From Aliiroseovarius zhejiangensis (GTDB lineage Bacteria; Pseudomonadota; Alphaproteobacteria; Rhodobacterales; Rhodobacteraceae): a stretch of 64,000 nucleotides of DNA. The stretch lies in NCBI RefSeq assembly GCF_014656375.1, contig NZ_BNCH01000001.1, forward strand, positions 868,001-932,000. The letters run 5' to 3'. The stretch's first letter is position 1. The number at the start of each line of letters is the position of its first letter. The notes below the pieces were generated by a model. The model was not told where the DNA came from. It ran no database searches and saw only the letters and a program-made list of their open reading frames with translations. Shown here one piece after another: positions 37,164 through 45,407 of this stretch. A program made the position numbers and the translations under genes.

Positions 37164-38423
37164 ATGTCCATGTCTGCCCCCATCCGCCGCGTTGGCGACG
37201 CCAGCGCCCACCATTTCTTTGGCTATTACAACAAGTCGAACTTCGATCGCGACGACAAGCGGTTGTTGGGGCAGCGGGTGGATCGCTTCACGGGGGACAT
37301 CACTGGGCAAGAGACTGCGATCGTGGGCTATTTCGACCTGAGCGCCAGTGACCAATTTCACGAGGTCGGACAGACAACCACATGGAACTGGCAGATGGGC
37401 AGCCAGTTGCAATGGGTCGGCAAAGCGAACCAGATCATCCACAACGCCCGTTGGGATGGCCCGGCGCGCGATACGCCTTACCCGGATTTCTGTTCGAAAC
37501 TGGTAGATCTGGACAGCGGAACAACGCGCACCCTGCCCCTGCCGGTCTATGTGCTGGCCCCGAACGGGGACTATGCGCTTTGTGTGAACTATTCGCGCTT
37601 CATGGTGACTCATAAAACCATCGGCTACCCGGCAACGCAGACCGAGCCGGAACTGGACCTCGCCCCTGCGGATGATGGCATCTACCGTATGGACATGGCG
37701 ACCGGCGACTATCGTCTGATCCTCAGCCTTGCGCAGTTGAAGGCGCATCAGCCAAGACCGTCGATGGGCAAGGCCATTCATTGGATCACACATCTGGAGG
37801 CCAACCCATCCGGCTCGCGTTTCCTGTTCATCCACCGGTGGACCGAACGGGTCGAGGATGAGACTTGCTTCCTGCATCGGCTTTACACTGTGAACGGCGA
37901 CGGTACGGATTTGCGGCTGCTTGAATGCGCGGATCACCCGCTGCCGCAACTTGCCGACGATTTTGACCCGAACGCGGTGGGAACGTTCGATTATGAGAAG
38001 TCGGAATACCAGATCTCGCACCCGATGTGGAAATCAGACAGCGAGGTGATCGTCTGGGGGCCGCATGATGGGGCAATCCATTATCACCTTTATGATGACA
38101 CGACCGGCGCGGCGCGGGTCATCGGGCCGGGCATCCTGACCGAAAACGGGCACATGACCTATTCGCGCGACGGGCGTTGGATTTTGTCCGACACCTATCC
38201 CGATGCAAGCACGAACGAGCGTATCCTGTTTCTGTTCGATACGCAGACCGACACGCGACATGATCTTGGGTCATTCTACACGCCGCCGGATCTGGGCAAG
38301 CACAACCGCTGCGACCTTCATCCGCGCTGGAGCCACGATAACAAGACGGTCTGCATCGACTCTGTCCACGAAGGCACCCGGCAGATGTATCTGGTGGATG
38401 TAACAGATATCGTTTCGGAATAG
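37164..38423 (+). CDS. Beta-propeller protein, oligogalacturonate-lyase/TolB-like
   Basis: A 419-residue protein without a signal peptide. Its regularly spaced repeats (for example WDGPARDTPYPDFCSKLVDLDSG, IYRMDMATGDYRLIL, HMTYSRDGRWILSDTYPD and HPRWSHDNKTVCIDSVHEG) suggest a seven-bladed beta-propeller of the TolB or oligogalacturonate-lyase type. Conserved histidines in ASAHHFFGYYNK and NRCDLHPRW resemble the metal/substrate site of family 22 lyases, but assignment as a lyase is uncertain. Location at the end of the GntR-controlled Tct operon suggests it acts in the cytoplasm on the imported acid or an oligomeric precursor. Confidence 0.65.
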   Translation: MSMSAPIRRVGDASAHHFFGYYNKSNFDRDDKRLLGQRVDRFTGDITGQETAIVGYFDLSASDQFHEVGQTTTWNWQMGSQLQWVGKANQIIHNARWDGPARDTPYPDFCSKLVDLDSGTTRTLPLPVYVLAPNGDYALCVNYSRFMVTHKTIGYPATQTEPELDLAPADDGIYRMDMATGDYRLILSLAQLKAHQPRPSMGKAIHWITHLEANPSGSRFLFIHRWTERVEDETCFLHRLYTVNGDGTDLRLLECADHPLPQLADDFDPNAVGTFDYEKSEYQISHPMWKSDSEVIVWGPHDGAIHYHLYDDTTGAARVIGPGILTENGHMTYSRDGRWILSDTYPDASTNERILFLFDTQTDTRHDLGSFYTPPDLGKHNRCDLHPRWSHDNKTVCIDSVHEGTRQMYLVDVTDIVSE

Positions 38424-38690
38424 AGGCTCCTGCGGTGGAGTTTTCCATCGCAACAAGCCCATTCAAGTGAGCGAACTACGGGGGGTTGCACATGGCCTGC
38501 CGCCATGCTGATTGCTGCACTTCACCTTTTTTTGCGGCCAGATGCGCTTACGGCGCGCTATCTTCGGTGGCGCAGCACGGCGTCCCGGTCAGACCGCCCA
38601 ATCAGTGCAAGCCCGGTCTGTTCCGCACCGGGGTTTCAGCGTTGCGACATCACAGAATTCCTGACGCCGCATATTGTTCAAAACCGTCGA

Positions 38691-39008
38691 TCAGGACTGA
38701 TCCGTTACATCCGTGATCCACGTCCAGCTTGCGACCGCGCGCGGGAAGCCAAGTGGCCCGATGGCCAGAAACGCCGTCTGGTGCAGATCGTCGACCGGAA
38801 GATTTTCCTCCAATGCACGGCGCGCATGCGAATGCACGGCCCCTTCGGACCCGGCCCCGATGGCTAGCGCAAGCTTGACCAGCCGTTTTTCGCGCGCGCT
38901 CAGCCCACCGGTGTCGGCGATGGCGGAACCAAGGGCGGAATAGGCCGACCAGACATCGGGATGTTGTTTGGCAAGATCGCCAGCGGCACCGGGAAGATCA
39001 TCAGTCAT
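38691..39008 (-). CDS. Carboxymuconolactone-decarboxylase-like (AhpD fold) protein
   Basis: A 105-residue small helical protein with the AhpD/CMD fold: the KRLVKLALAIGAGSEGAVHSHARRALEENLP region corresponds to the active-site helix. The two redox cysteines of AhpD are missing (Gly and His occur instead around SEGAVHSH), while the Glu and the histidines remain, so peroxidase activity is unlikely. It starts 22 bases after the moaA stop and appears to be the last gene of the torA-moeA-DUF2478-moaA unit. The function is unknown; a link to molybdoenzyme maturation or to substrate chemistry is only suggested by position. Confidence 0.8.
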   Translation of the reverse strand: MTDDLPGAAGDLAKQHPDVWSAYSALGSAIADTGGLSAREKRLVKLALAIGAGSEGAVHSHARRALEENLPVDDLHQTAFLAIGPLGFPRAVASWTWITDVTDQS

Positions 39009-39030
39009 CGAAGGGTCCTTTCAGGTTTGG

Positions 39031-40047
39031 TTAGCCGCCCAGAGCAGACATGAAGCGTTTCACAGACGGGCGGCAGACGGTACGGGTATCAAAATCATGC
39101 CCTTTGGGTTTAGCCGAAATCGCCTGTCGCAGCAAAGCATCAAGTGCCTGTTCCCCTGCCCCAAGCGCGGGCCGAAGATCGACAGACCCTTCCTGGCCCA
39201 TACAGGTGTAAAGCCGCCCCGTGGCGCTGAGCCGTACGCGGTTGCACAGCGCGCAGAAATTACACGACATCGGCGAGATCAACCCAAGCCGACCGCCGGT
39301 TTCTGCGATACGCAGATAGCGCGCCGGACCTCCGGTGCTGTGGGCAACGGGTGACAGGGTCCACCGGTTTGCCAGCGATGCCTCCAGTACATCAAGTGGC
39401 AGCAGTGTGTCGGCGCGGTTCTGACCTGTCTCGCCCATCGGCATTTCCTCGATCAGGGTCAGATCCATGCCACGGCCATGAGCAAAGCGGATCATGTCGT
39501 CCAACTCGTGCTCGAAGGCGCCTCGGCTGGCAATCGCATTCAGCTTGATCTTCAGCCCGGCGGAGTGCGCCGCATCCAGCCCGGTCAGCACCTTATCCAG
39601 CGTGCCAAGCCGGGTGATCTGGCGATAGCGCGCGGGGTCGAGCGTATCAAGCGAGACATTGACCCGGCGCACACCGTTCTTGGCAAGCTCATCGGCATAT
39701 CGCGCCAACTGGGTGCCGTTGGTGGTCAGGGTCAGTTCGTCCAGCGCACCGGATGTCAGGTGGCGCGACAGATCTGCCAACAGATCCATGACCCCCTTGC
39801 GCACCAGGGGCTCGCCCCCGGTCAGGCGCAGTTTGCGTACGCCACGGCGGATGAACAGATCGGACAGGCGCGCCAGATCCTCGATGCTCAGCAGGTCGCG
39901 TTTGGGCAGGAACACCATGTTTTCGGCCATGCAATAGGTGCAGCGCAGATCGCAGCGGTCGGTCAGGGACAGGCGCAGATATGTCACGGCGCGGCCGAAA
40001 CTGTCAGTCAGCGCAGGCGGGGTGGCATGGGGGGTATCAAGCGGCAT
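39031..40047 (-). CDS. moaA: GTP 3',8-cyclase MoaA
   Basis: The radical-SAM enzyme that starts molybdenum-cofactor synthesis from GTP. The 338-residue protein has the N-terminal radical-SAM motif in RCDLRCTYCMAE (CxxxCxxC), and a C-terminal [4Fe-4S] site in CNFCALCNRVRLSATGRLYTC. It ends with the double glycine (ALGG) needed for catalysis. The start at ATG 40047 is favoured over an in-frame TTG at 40062 because AAAGGAA lies upstream. It overlaps the DUF2478 gene by 11 bases and so is coupled to it. Presence beside torA and moeA indicates a locus-specific Moco supply. Confidence 0.95.
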   Translation of the reverse strand: MPLDTPHATPPALTDSFGRAVTYLRLSLTDRCDLRCTYCMAENMVFLPKRDLLSIEDLARLSDLFIRRGVRKLRLTGGEPLVRKGVMDLLADLSRHLTSGALDELTLTTNGTQLARYADELAKNGVRRVNVSLDTLDPARYRQITRLGTLDKVLTGLDAAHSAGLKIKLNAIASRGAFEHELDDMIRFAHGRGMDLTLIEEMPMGETGQNRADTLLPLDVLEASLANRWTLSPVAHSTGGPARYLRIAETGGRLGLISPMSCNFCALCNRVRLSATGRLYTCMGQEGSVDLRPALGAGEQALDALLRQAISAKPKGHDFDTRTVCRPSVKRFMSALGG

Positions 40048-40564
40048 GACGGTTCCTTTCAATCCGGTCCAGCCAGGTCAGCACGGCGTCGGTGCGCATC
40101 GGAAGATCGCAGGCCATGTCGCCGCCGAACGCGGCCCAGCTTTCGGCATAGGTGGGTCGCACGGCGGTCAGCACCGGCACGTTCAGCGTGATTGCCGCTC
40201 CGATCAGATCACGAAACCCGCGCCCCTCGCTTTCGCCGCGCCCGAAGCGATTGAGGATCAGCAAATCTGCCCCTTGATGCAACTCAGCCTCGATGAAGGC
40301 AGCGCAATCCGCGAGCGCCCCGGGGTGCAGGCGGCAGCCATGCGACCCATTGCCGAGCGGCTGCGAGATGCGAAACACTTTGCCGGAGTTCAGCGTGGTC
40401 AGGTCCATGTCCGCGCAATGACATTCGCCGGTTGCGGACCTGCGGGTTTGCAGCGCACCGCGCACGGTTAACCCGCGTTCGGCGAGGGTTGCAGCGATCC
40501 GGGCAAGAAACCCGTCGATATCCCCGTGGTCAAAGCGGATTGCGGCCAGCGGTCGGTGTCTCAT
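40037..40564 (-). CDS. DUF2478 protein in a molybdenum-cofactor operon
   Basis: A 175-residue cytoplasmic protein of the DUF2478 family, often found beside molybdate or Moco genes and sometimes annotated as nucleotide-binding. Visible elements are AAIRFDHGDIDGFLARIA at the start, the cysteines of ECHCADMDL and SHGCRLHPGALAD, and DLLILNRFGRGESEGRGFRDL, the family's best-conserved segment. No Walker A of classical form is seen in the N terminus. It overlaps moeA by four bases (ATGA) and moaA by 11, so all three are translationally coupled. Its biochemical role is unknown. Confidence 0.85.
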   Translation of the reverse strand: MRHRPLAAIRFDHGDIDGFLARIAATLAERGLTVRGALQTRRSATGECHCADMDLTTLNSGKVFRISQPLGNGSHGCRLHPGALADCAAFIEAELHQGADLLILNRFGRGESEGRGFRDLIGAAITLNVPVLTAVRPTYAESWAAFGGDMACDLPMRTDAVLTWLDRIERNRHAA

Positions 40565-41832
40565 GCTAGCGCCCCCGTGGTGTGGAATGGGTGCCAATGC
40601 AGCCTGTCGCCATGCTTGACGGTCGAAATATTCGCCGCGACGGTTGCCAGGCCGTCGGCCCCGGCCAGCGGCAGAAGCGTGGCGGACACACCCGCGCCAA
40701 GCCGGTGCAGGATAGGCAGGCCCTGCGCGTCATAGCCCCCCAAACGCACCGGAAAGACCTCGGCCCGGCCCGGCTTGCGTTGCCAGTCGAACCCGGCGCA
40801 GGCCGGTGTGGTGGCAAAGGGCGCGGGCTCGGCTCCCGTCATGCGGGCAAGCTGTGCCGACACGAAAAGGTGAAAGCCGACATAGACGGCAAAGGGATTG
40901 CCCGGCAGCCCGGTAAAGGCCGCATTGCCCAATCTGCCGAACATGACGGGCTTGCCCGGTTTGATCGCCACGCGCCAGCCGCTGATGCGACCGCCCGCTG
41001 CAGTCAGCGCCTCGCGGATGTGATCCTTGCCGCCCATCGACACCGCACCTGACGTCACGATCAGATCAAACCGTGTGCCAAGTCCTGCGAAGTGCGCGGT
41101 CGAGGCGACGGGATCGTCCGGCAGTATGCCCAGATCGCTGATTTCGGCGCCATGCTGCGCCAGCAGGGCACAGAGCAGCGGTCGGTTGGCATCAGGAATC
41201 TGCCCCGGTCCACAGGGCCCGGTTGTCACCTCTTCGCCGGTGGAAAACACGGCAACGCGCGGGCGGCGCACGACCTCGATTTGGCGCAACCCGTTGGCCG
41301 CCAGAAGGCCGATATGCCGGGATGCCATGCGCACCCCCGTGCCGAGCAGCACCTCGCCCTTGGCCTGATCACTGCCCGCGCGGCGAATGTTGTCACCCAG
41401 CTTTGGCGGGGACGAGACATGAACCTTGCGGGACTTGTCGATGCATACCTCTCGCATGACGACAGTATCAGCCCCTTCGGGCAGCGGGGCGCCCGTATAA
41501 ATGCGCATCGCCGCACCATTGGGAAGCACACCGGGCGCATCACCCGCCGCCACGGTCCCGGCGACAGGCAGGCAGCAGCGTCCCTCAAGATCGGCAAGGC
41601 GCAGTGCAAAACCGTCCATCGCCGAATTGTCGAAATATGGCATGGCTCGGGCGGCACGAATGGTCGTGGCGGTGGTGCGGCCCAGCGCGTCGGCCAGCGG
41701 CACGGTGTCTTTATCGGTGATCGGGGTGACTTGCGCCAGGGCACGATGCAGCGCATCAGCTACGCTCATCATATCGGTGGTATCAGAGAGGCTTTCGCAG
41801 CTGCACCCACCAGTGACAGAAGCTATCAACAT
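40561..41832 (-). CDS. moeA: Molybdopterin molybdotransferase MoeA
   Basis: Inserts molybdate into adenylylated molybdopterin. The 423-residue protein has the MoeA domain order: domain with PYFDNSAMDGFALR, the IYTGAPLPEGADTVVMRE hinge, the MogA-like domain with VFSTGEEV, TSGAVSMGGKDHIREAL and FTGLPGNPFAVYVGFHLFV. It begins at ATG 41832, which has AGGAGAGG upstream; this gives about 20 residues before the conserved start (MMSVADAL) that include a CxC pair (GGCSCES), an unusual extension. A shorter start at MMSVADAL is possible. It follows torA by 76 bases and overlaps the DUF2478 gene. Confidence 0.93.
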   Translation of the reverse strand: MLIASVTGGCSCESLSDTTDMMSVADALHRALAQVTPITDKDTVPLADALGRTTATTIRAARAMPYFDNSAMDGFALRLADLEGRCCLPVAGTVAAGDAPGVLPNGAAMRIYTGAPLPEGADTVVMREVCIDKSRKVHVSSPPKLGDNIRRAGSDQAKGEVLLGTGVRMASRHIGLLAANGLRQIEVVRRPRVAVFSTGEEVTTGPCGPGQIPDANRPLLCALLAQHGAEISDLGILPDDPVASTAHFAGLGTRFDLIVTSGAVSMGGKDHIREALTAAGGRISGWRVAIKPGKPVMFGRLGNAAFTGLPGNPFAVYVGFHLFVSAQLARMTGAEPAPFATTPACAGFDWQRKPGRAEVFPVRLGGYDAQGLPILHRLGAGVSATLLPLAGADGLATVAANISTVKHGDRLHWHPFHTTGALA

Positions 41833-41908
41833 CGTCCTCTCCTGAATTTTTGTTGAGATCATCGTGGTCAGCGGGCCGGTCAACCGGCCCGCTGTGTTTT
41901 GCCTGCGT

Positions 41909-44578
41909 TCAGTTCGCGTCGGCGGCGTTCTTCATCAGGTAATCCATGACAAGCTCGCGTTCGCTTTCTTCAAGACCGGCACGTTCAAACATGGACGGCA
42001 CGATGCCTTTCCACTGCTGCCGCGTATAGTGCGTTACCTCACGCGGGGCATGACAGACGGTGCAGCGTTCGAAGAACATCTTTTCGCCCGGGGACATGTC
42101 GGCGTAAAGAGCTTCGGTCAGAGCTTCCAGCCGCTCGGCCCCGACCGCTTCATCGTCGATCGCTGCGATTTCCATGTCCTCGATGATGGCCGGTTTTTCA
42201 TATGCCATGTTCGGACCTTCGGGGTCTTCACATTTGCGCATCTCAACCAGCACGGTGTTGGCCGTGGTTGCCTGTGCCAGCCCCGATGATCGCTGCGTCG
42301 AGGTCAGAAAGTTCACCAGACCCGAGTTGCAACGCCCCTTGCTGTCCAGTGACGGCCATGCCCCTTCATAGAGCGAAACCACACCCGGCATGATGTCGTC
42401 GCTGACCACAGCCCCGACGATCACCGTGCCACGGTCGTTGTAGAGCTCGACCAGATCGCCATCTTCGATGCCACGAGATGCAGCGTCCTGCGTGTTGATC
42501 CGCACCGGTTCGCGGCCTTGCACCTTGTAAAGAGCGCGCAGCTTTTCGGACTGGTCCATCTGGCTGTGCAGGCGGAACCACGGGTGGGGCGACACGACAT
42601 GCAACTGACCTTCTTTGGCGTTGCCGAGGTATTCGTGTTTTTCCATCCAGACCGGCATGCCGGGGCAGTCGTCGATGTCCATGGCCGAAATGCTTTCCGA
42701 GAACATCTCGATCTTGCCCGAATCCGTGTGCAGCGGGCTGCCTTCGGGGTCGTTGTAGAATTCGCTGTGGCGGGTCCATTTGCGCGCCGCATCAGGCACC
42801 GGCATCCGGGCATAGCCCTTTTCCCAGAACTCTTTGAACGGTGTTTCCGCGGCAGCCCCCGAGGCTTCATAGGCGAGCTTGATGTGATACATCTTGTCCT
42901 CGCCGTCGGTGAATTGCGCCCACAGCCCCAGCTTGTCGGCCAGGCCTTCGAAGATTTCGTAGTCGGGCAGGCTTTCGCCCACCGGCTCGATCACCTTCTT
43001 CATCGCATAGACCTTGTCGTTCGAATAGGTCCCGCCCGAGGTGATGTCGTCCTGTTCCAGCGTCGAAGCGGCGGGCAGAACGATGTCGACCCAACGGGTT
43101 GCGGCCGTCCACCAAACGTCGACACAGACAATAGTCTCGACCTTCTCAAGCGCACGGATCAGGCGGTTGGTGTCCTGCTGGTGCGACATGAAGTTGTTGC
43201 CGGCGTTGAAGATCATCTTGATGTCGGGATAGGTGTTCGTGAACCCGTTATAGAAGAACTCTTTGCCCGGATTTTCCAGTGCCTCGGTGATGCGCGAGGC
43301 CGGAACAACCTTCTTGATGAAGTTGCGTCCCTGGCTCATGCCGACCGGTGTGCGTGCGCCGCTTTGCGGCATGCCGCCGTTGCCATAGTGCCACGAGAAG
43401 CCAACGCCCGAACCCGGTTTACCGATCTTGCCGGTCAGGGCCTGGAAGTTGACAAGCGACCAATAGGCCATTTCGCCGTGCTGCGCGCGCTGGATTGCCC
43501 ACGATCCGGCAACCTGCGTGTTCGACGTTGCAAGAAGTTCGGCCAGTTCCTTGATCTTCGCTTCGTCAATGCCGGTGATGGCGGACGCCCAGGCCGGCGT
43601 TTTCGGCGTGCCGTCGTCTTCGCCCTTCACATAAGCGATCCACTTATCGGCGCCGACGGTGTATTTGTCCATGTATTCACGGTCTTCCAGACCGTTTTCC
43701 AGAACGTGATAGGCCATGCCCAGGAACAGGGCGGTATCGGTGTTGGGGACGACCTTGACCCATTCTGCGCCAAGGTATTCGTCCGACGCCGTGCGTTGCG
43801 GGTTGATCGAGATGAACTTGACGCCTGCGTCGCGAATTTGTTCCCACGGGCCATACATGCCGTGGTCAGCCACGCGATATTCGATACGGTTGTTCTTGAT
43901 GGGGTCACATCCGACCAACACGAAAACCTCGGTGTTGTCGCGGATGACTTCCCAGGCCGTCTGACCGGAATAGACTTCCATGTCGCCGATCACGCGCGGC
44001 AGAAGCACCTGCCCGGCCCCGGCCGACCAGTCGCCAGCGGTATTGGTGCAGCCACCGATCAGGTTGATCAGGCGACCTTGCAGCACGTTGGGGCGGAACG
44101 AGCCAGCGTTCGACCAGCCGCCATAGGACGAGCTGAAGATCGCTTCGTTGCCGTGGTTGGTGGCAGTGTCCAACAGCGCCTTCGCGGTCAGGCTCCAGGC
44201 CGTGTCCCAATCGACGCGGACATATTCTTCCTTGCCGCGCAACTCGGGTTTGGTGTCGCCGGTTTCCCAGCCTTCCAGATAGGATTTGCGGACCATCGGA
44301 TAGTTGATGCGCGATTTGTCATAGGTGCGGTCCATGACGCCATAGGTCAGCATTTCTGTCGGACGGGCGTCCAGTTCCATGATCGCGTTGACGCCAACCA
44401 GCTTGCCATCGCGCACGACGGCTTCGAACGGGCCATAGTGGGTGGCGTGGAACGCGCGGTCCCGGAACGAGTTGGGGTCAAGTGCGGCAAGCGCGGTCGA
44501 TCCCATCAGATTGGCTGTTCCGAAGAAAGCAGCACCGCCCTGAAGGAAAGCGCGACGGGTGGGTGTGGTAAGTGACAT
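41909..44578 (-). CDS. torA: TorA-family molybdoenzyme with C-terminal haem c domain
   Basis: A periplasmic molybdenum oxidoreductase of the TMAO/DMSO/biotin-sulfoxide reductase group. The 889-residue protein has a Tat signal (PTRRAFLQGG, residues 6-15), then the bis-MGD fold. The Mo ligand is Ser185 in GGDWSAGAGQ. A Tyr-Gly-Gly-Trp element (152-155) in the active-site funnel resembles the Tyr-Gly-Trp of DMSO/biotin-sulfoxide reductases more than TorA. After the usual end of TorA, a domain with CTVCH (Cys839-His843) and HYTRQQWKGIVPSMF follows, matching the C-terminal mono-haem domain of TorC; Met863 may be the axial ligand. The start has AAGGAGG at correct spacing. It is first in a unit with moeA, DUF2478 and moaA, and divergent from torR. 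Confidence 0.9.
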   Translation of the reverse strand: MSLTTPTRRAFLQGGAAFFGTANLMGSTALAALDPNSFRDRAFHATHYGPFEAVVRDGKLVGVNAIMELDARPTEMLTYGVMDRTYDKSRINYPMVRKSYLEGWETGDTKPELRGKEEYVRVDWDTAWSLTAKALLDTATNHGNEAIFSSSYGGWSNAGSFRPNVLQGRLINLIGGCTNTAGDWSAGAGQVLLPRVIGDMEVYSGQTAWEVIRDNTEVFVLVGCDPIKNNRIEYRVADHGMYGPWEQIRDAGVKFISINPQRTASDEYLGAEWVKVVPNTDTALFLGMAYHVLENGLEDREYMDKYTVGADKWIAYVKGEDDGTPKTPAWASAITGIDEAKIKELAELLATSNTQVAGSWAIQRAQHGEMAYWSLVNFQALTGKIGKPGSGVGFSWHYGNGGMPQSGARTPVGMSQGRNFIKKVVPASRITEALENPGKEFFYNGFTNTYPDIKMIFNAGNNFMSHQQDTNRLIRALEKVETIVCVDVWWTAATRWVDIVLPAASTLEQDDITSGGTYSNDKVYAMKKVIEPVGESLPDYEIFEGLADKLGLWAQFTDGEDKMYHIKLAYEASGAAAETPFKEFWEKGYARMPVPDAARKWTRHSEFYNDPEGSPLHTDSGKIEMFSESISAMDIDDCPGMPVWMEKHEYLGNAKEGQLHVVSPHPWFRLHSQMDQSEKLRALYKVQGREPVRINTQDAASRGIEDGDLVELYNDRGTVIVGAVVSDDIMPGVVSLYEGAWPSLDSKGRCNSGLVNFLTSTQRSSGLAQATTANTVLVEMRKCEDPEGPNMAYEKPAIIEDMEIAAIDDEAVGAERLEALTEALYADMSPGEKMFFERCTVCHAPREVTHYTRQQWKGIVPSMFERAGLEESERELVMDYLMKNAADAN

Positions 44579-44658
44579 GATGAGCCTCCTTGGCTGAGAA
44601 ACTTGCCCCAGTCTTATTCCCCGGCCTTCGCACGGACCTTGATACGCCGCAAAAGAGC

Positions 44659-44688
44659 TTGTTCGAAATTGTAAAGAAATGTAACTTC
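44659..44688 (+). promoter_or_regulatory. Three 10-bp-phased repeats between torA and torR (candidate tor boxes)
   Basis: TTGTTCGAAA, TTGTAAAGAA and ATGTAACTTC follow each other head to tail at 44659, 44669 and 44679. All begin (A/T)TGT, one helical turn apart. E. coli TorR binds decameric direct repeats of CTGTTCATAT type, and the first repeat here agrees at six positions. The location, about 80-110 bases upstream of the torA start, suits an activator site; it is close to the torR start as well. Confidence 0.4.
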
Positions 44689-44693
44689 GCATA

Positions 44694-45407
44694 ATGTCTC
44701 AGCATATCCTCATCGTCGAAGATGATCGTGTCACCCGGATGCGCCTTGCCGCTTATCTGCGCGAACAGGGTCATCGCGTCAGCGAGGCCGAGGATGCCGA
44801 GGCGATGGAGCATATCATCGCCATGGACCCCCCCGAACTTCTGCTGGTGGATGTCAATCTGGACGGCAAGGACGGGCTGACCATCACCCGCGAACAGCGG
44901 GCCAATTCGCGGGTCGGGATCATCCTTCTGACCGCGCGTGACGATCAGGTCGACAAGATCGTGGGGCTTGAAATGGGGGCCGATGATTACGTTACCAAAC
45001 CCTTTGACAAGCGCGAGCTGGCCGCGCGGGTCAAGAACTTGCTAGCCCGGATCAACGATATCGGCCTGGCACCCGAAGGGCCGCCCCCGATCAGCGAATT
45101 CGGGCCATGGTGCTTTGATCGCATTCGCCGCCGACTGGTCAGCCAGGCACGGGTCGAACCGCTGACCAGTATTGAGTTCGGCATCCTGAAAGCCCTGATG
45201 GATTACCCCGGCGTTACGCTCAGCAGGGCGCGGATTGCTGACTTTCTGGGCCGGGGGCATCAGAATTCCAACACACGCACAATCGACGTGGTGGTCGGCC
45301 GTCTGCGCAAAAAGATCGAGGATGACCCCGCCTGCCCCGACTGGATCCTGACGGTGCATGGTGAAGGCTATCGCTTCGTTCAACCCTCGACCGCCGAGAC
45401 ATCCTGA
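44694..45407 (+). CDS. torR: Response regulator TorR
   Basis: A 237-residue OmpR-type response regulator that in the Tor system activates torA when TorS is phosphorylating. The receiver domain has Asp10-Asp11, phosphoacceptor Asp53 (LLVDVNLDGKDG) and Lys102 (ADDYVTKPF); the run VGIILLTARDDQVDKIVGLEMGADDYVTKPF closely follows E. coli TorR. A winged-helix DNA-binding domain fills 135-232. It is divergent from torA (115-base gap), and its last 28 bases overlap the end of torS on the other strand. Assignment as TorR, rather than a general OmpR, also rests on adjacent TorS and TorT. Confidence 0.93.
   Translation: MSQHILIVEDDRVTRMRLAAYLREQGHRVSEAEDAEAMEHIIAMDPPELLLVDVNLDGKDGLTITREQRANSRVGIILLTARDDQVDKIVGLEMGADDYVTKPFDKRELAARVKNLLARINDIGLAPEGPPPISEFGPWCFDRIRRRLVSQARVEPLTSIEFGILKALMDYPGVTLSRARIADFLGRGHQNSNTRTIDVVVGRLRKKIEDDPACPDWILTVHGEGYRFVQPSTAETS

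Noticed and set aside
42518-44575. A 685-codon open frame on the plus strand opposite torA
   Set aside because: It is a shadow of the highly conserved TorA frame in GC-rich DNA; it shows no domain pattern and no ribosome site.
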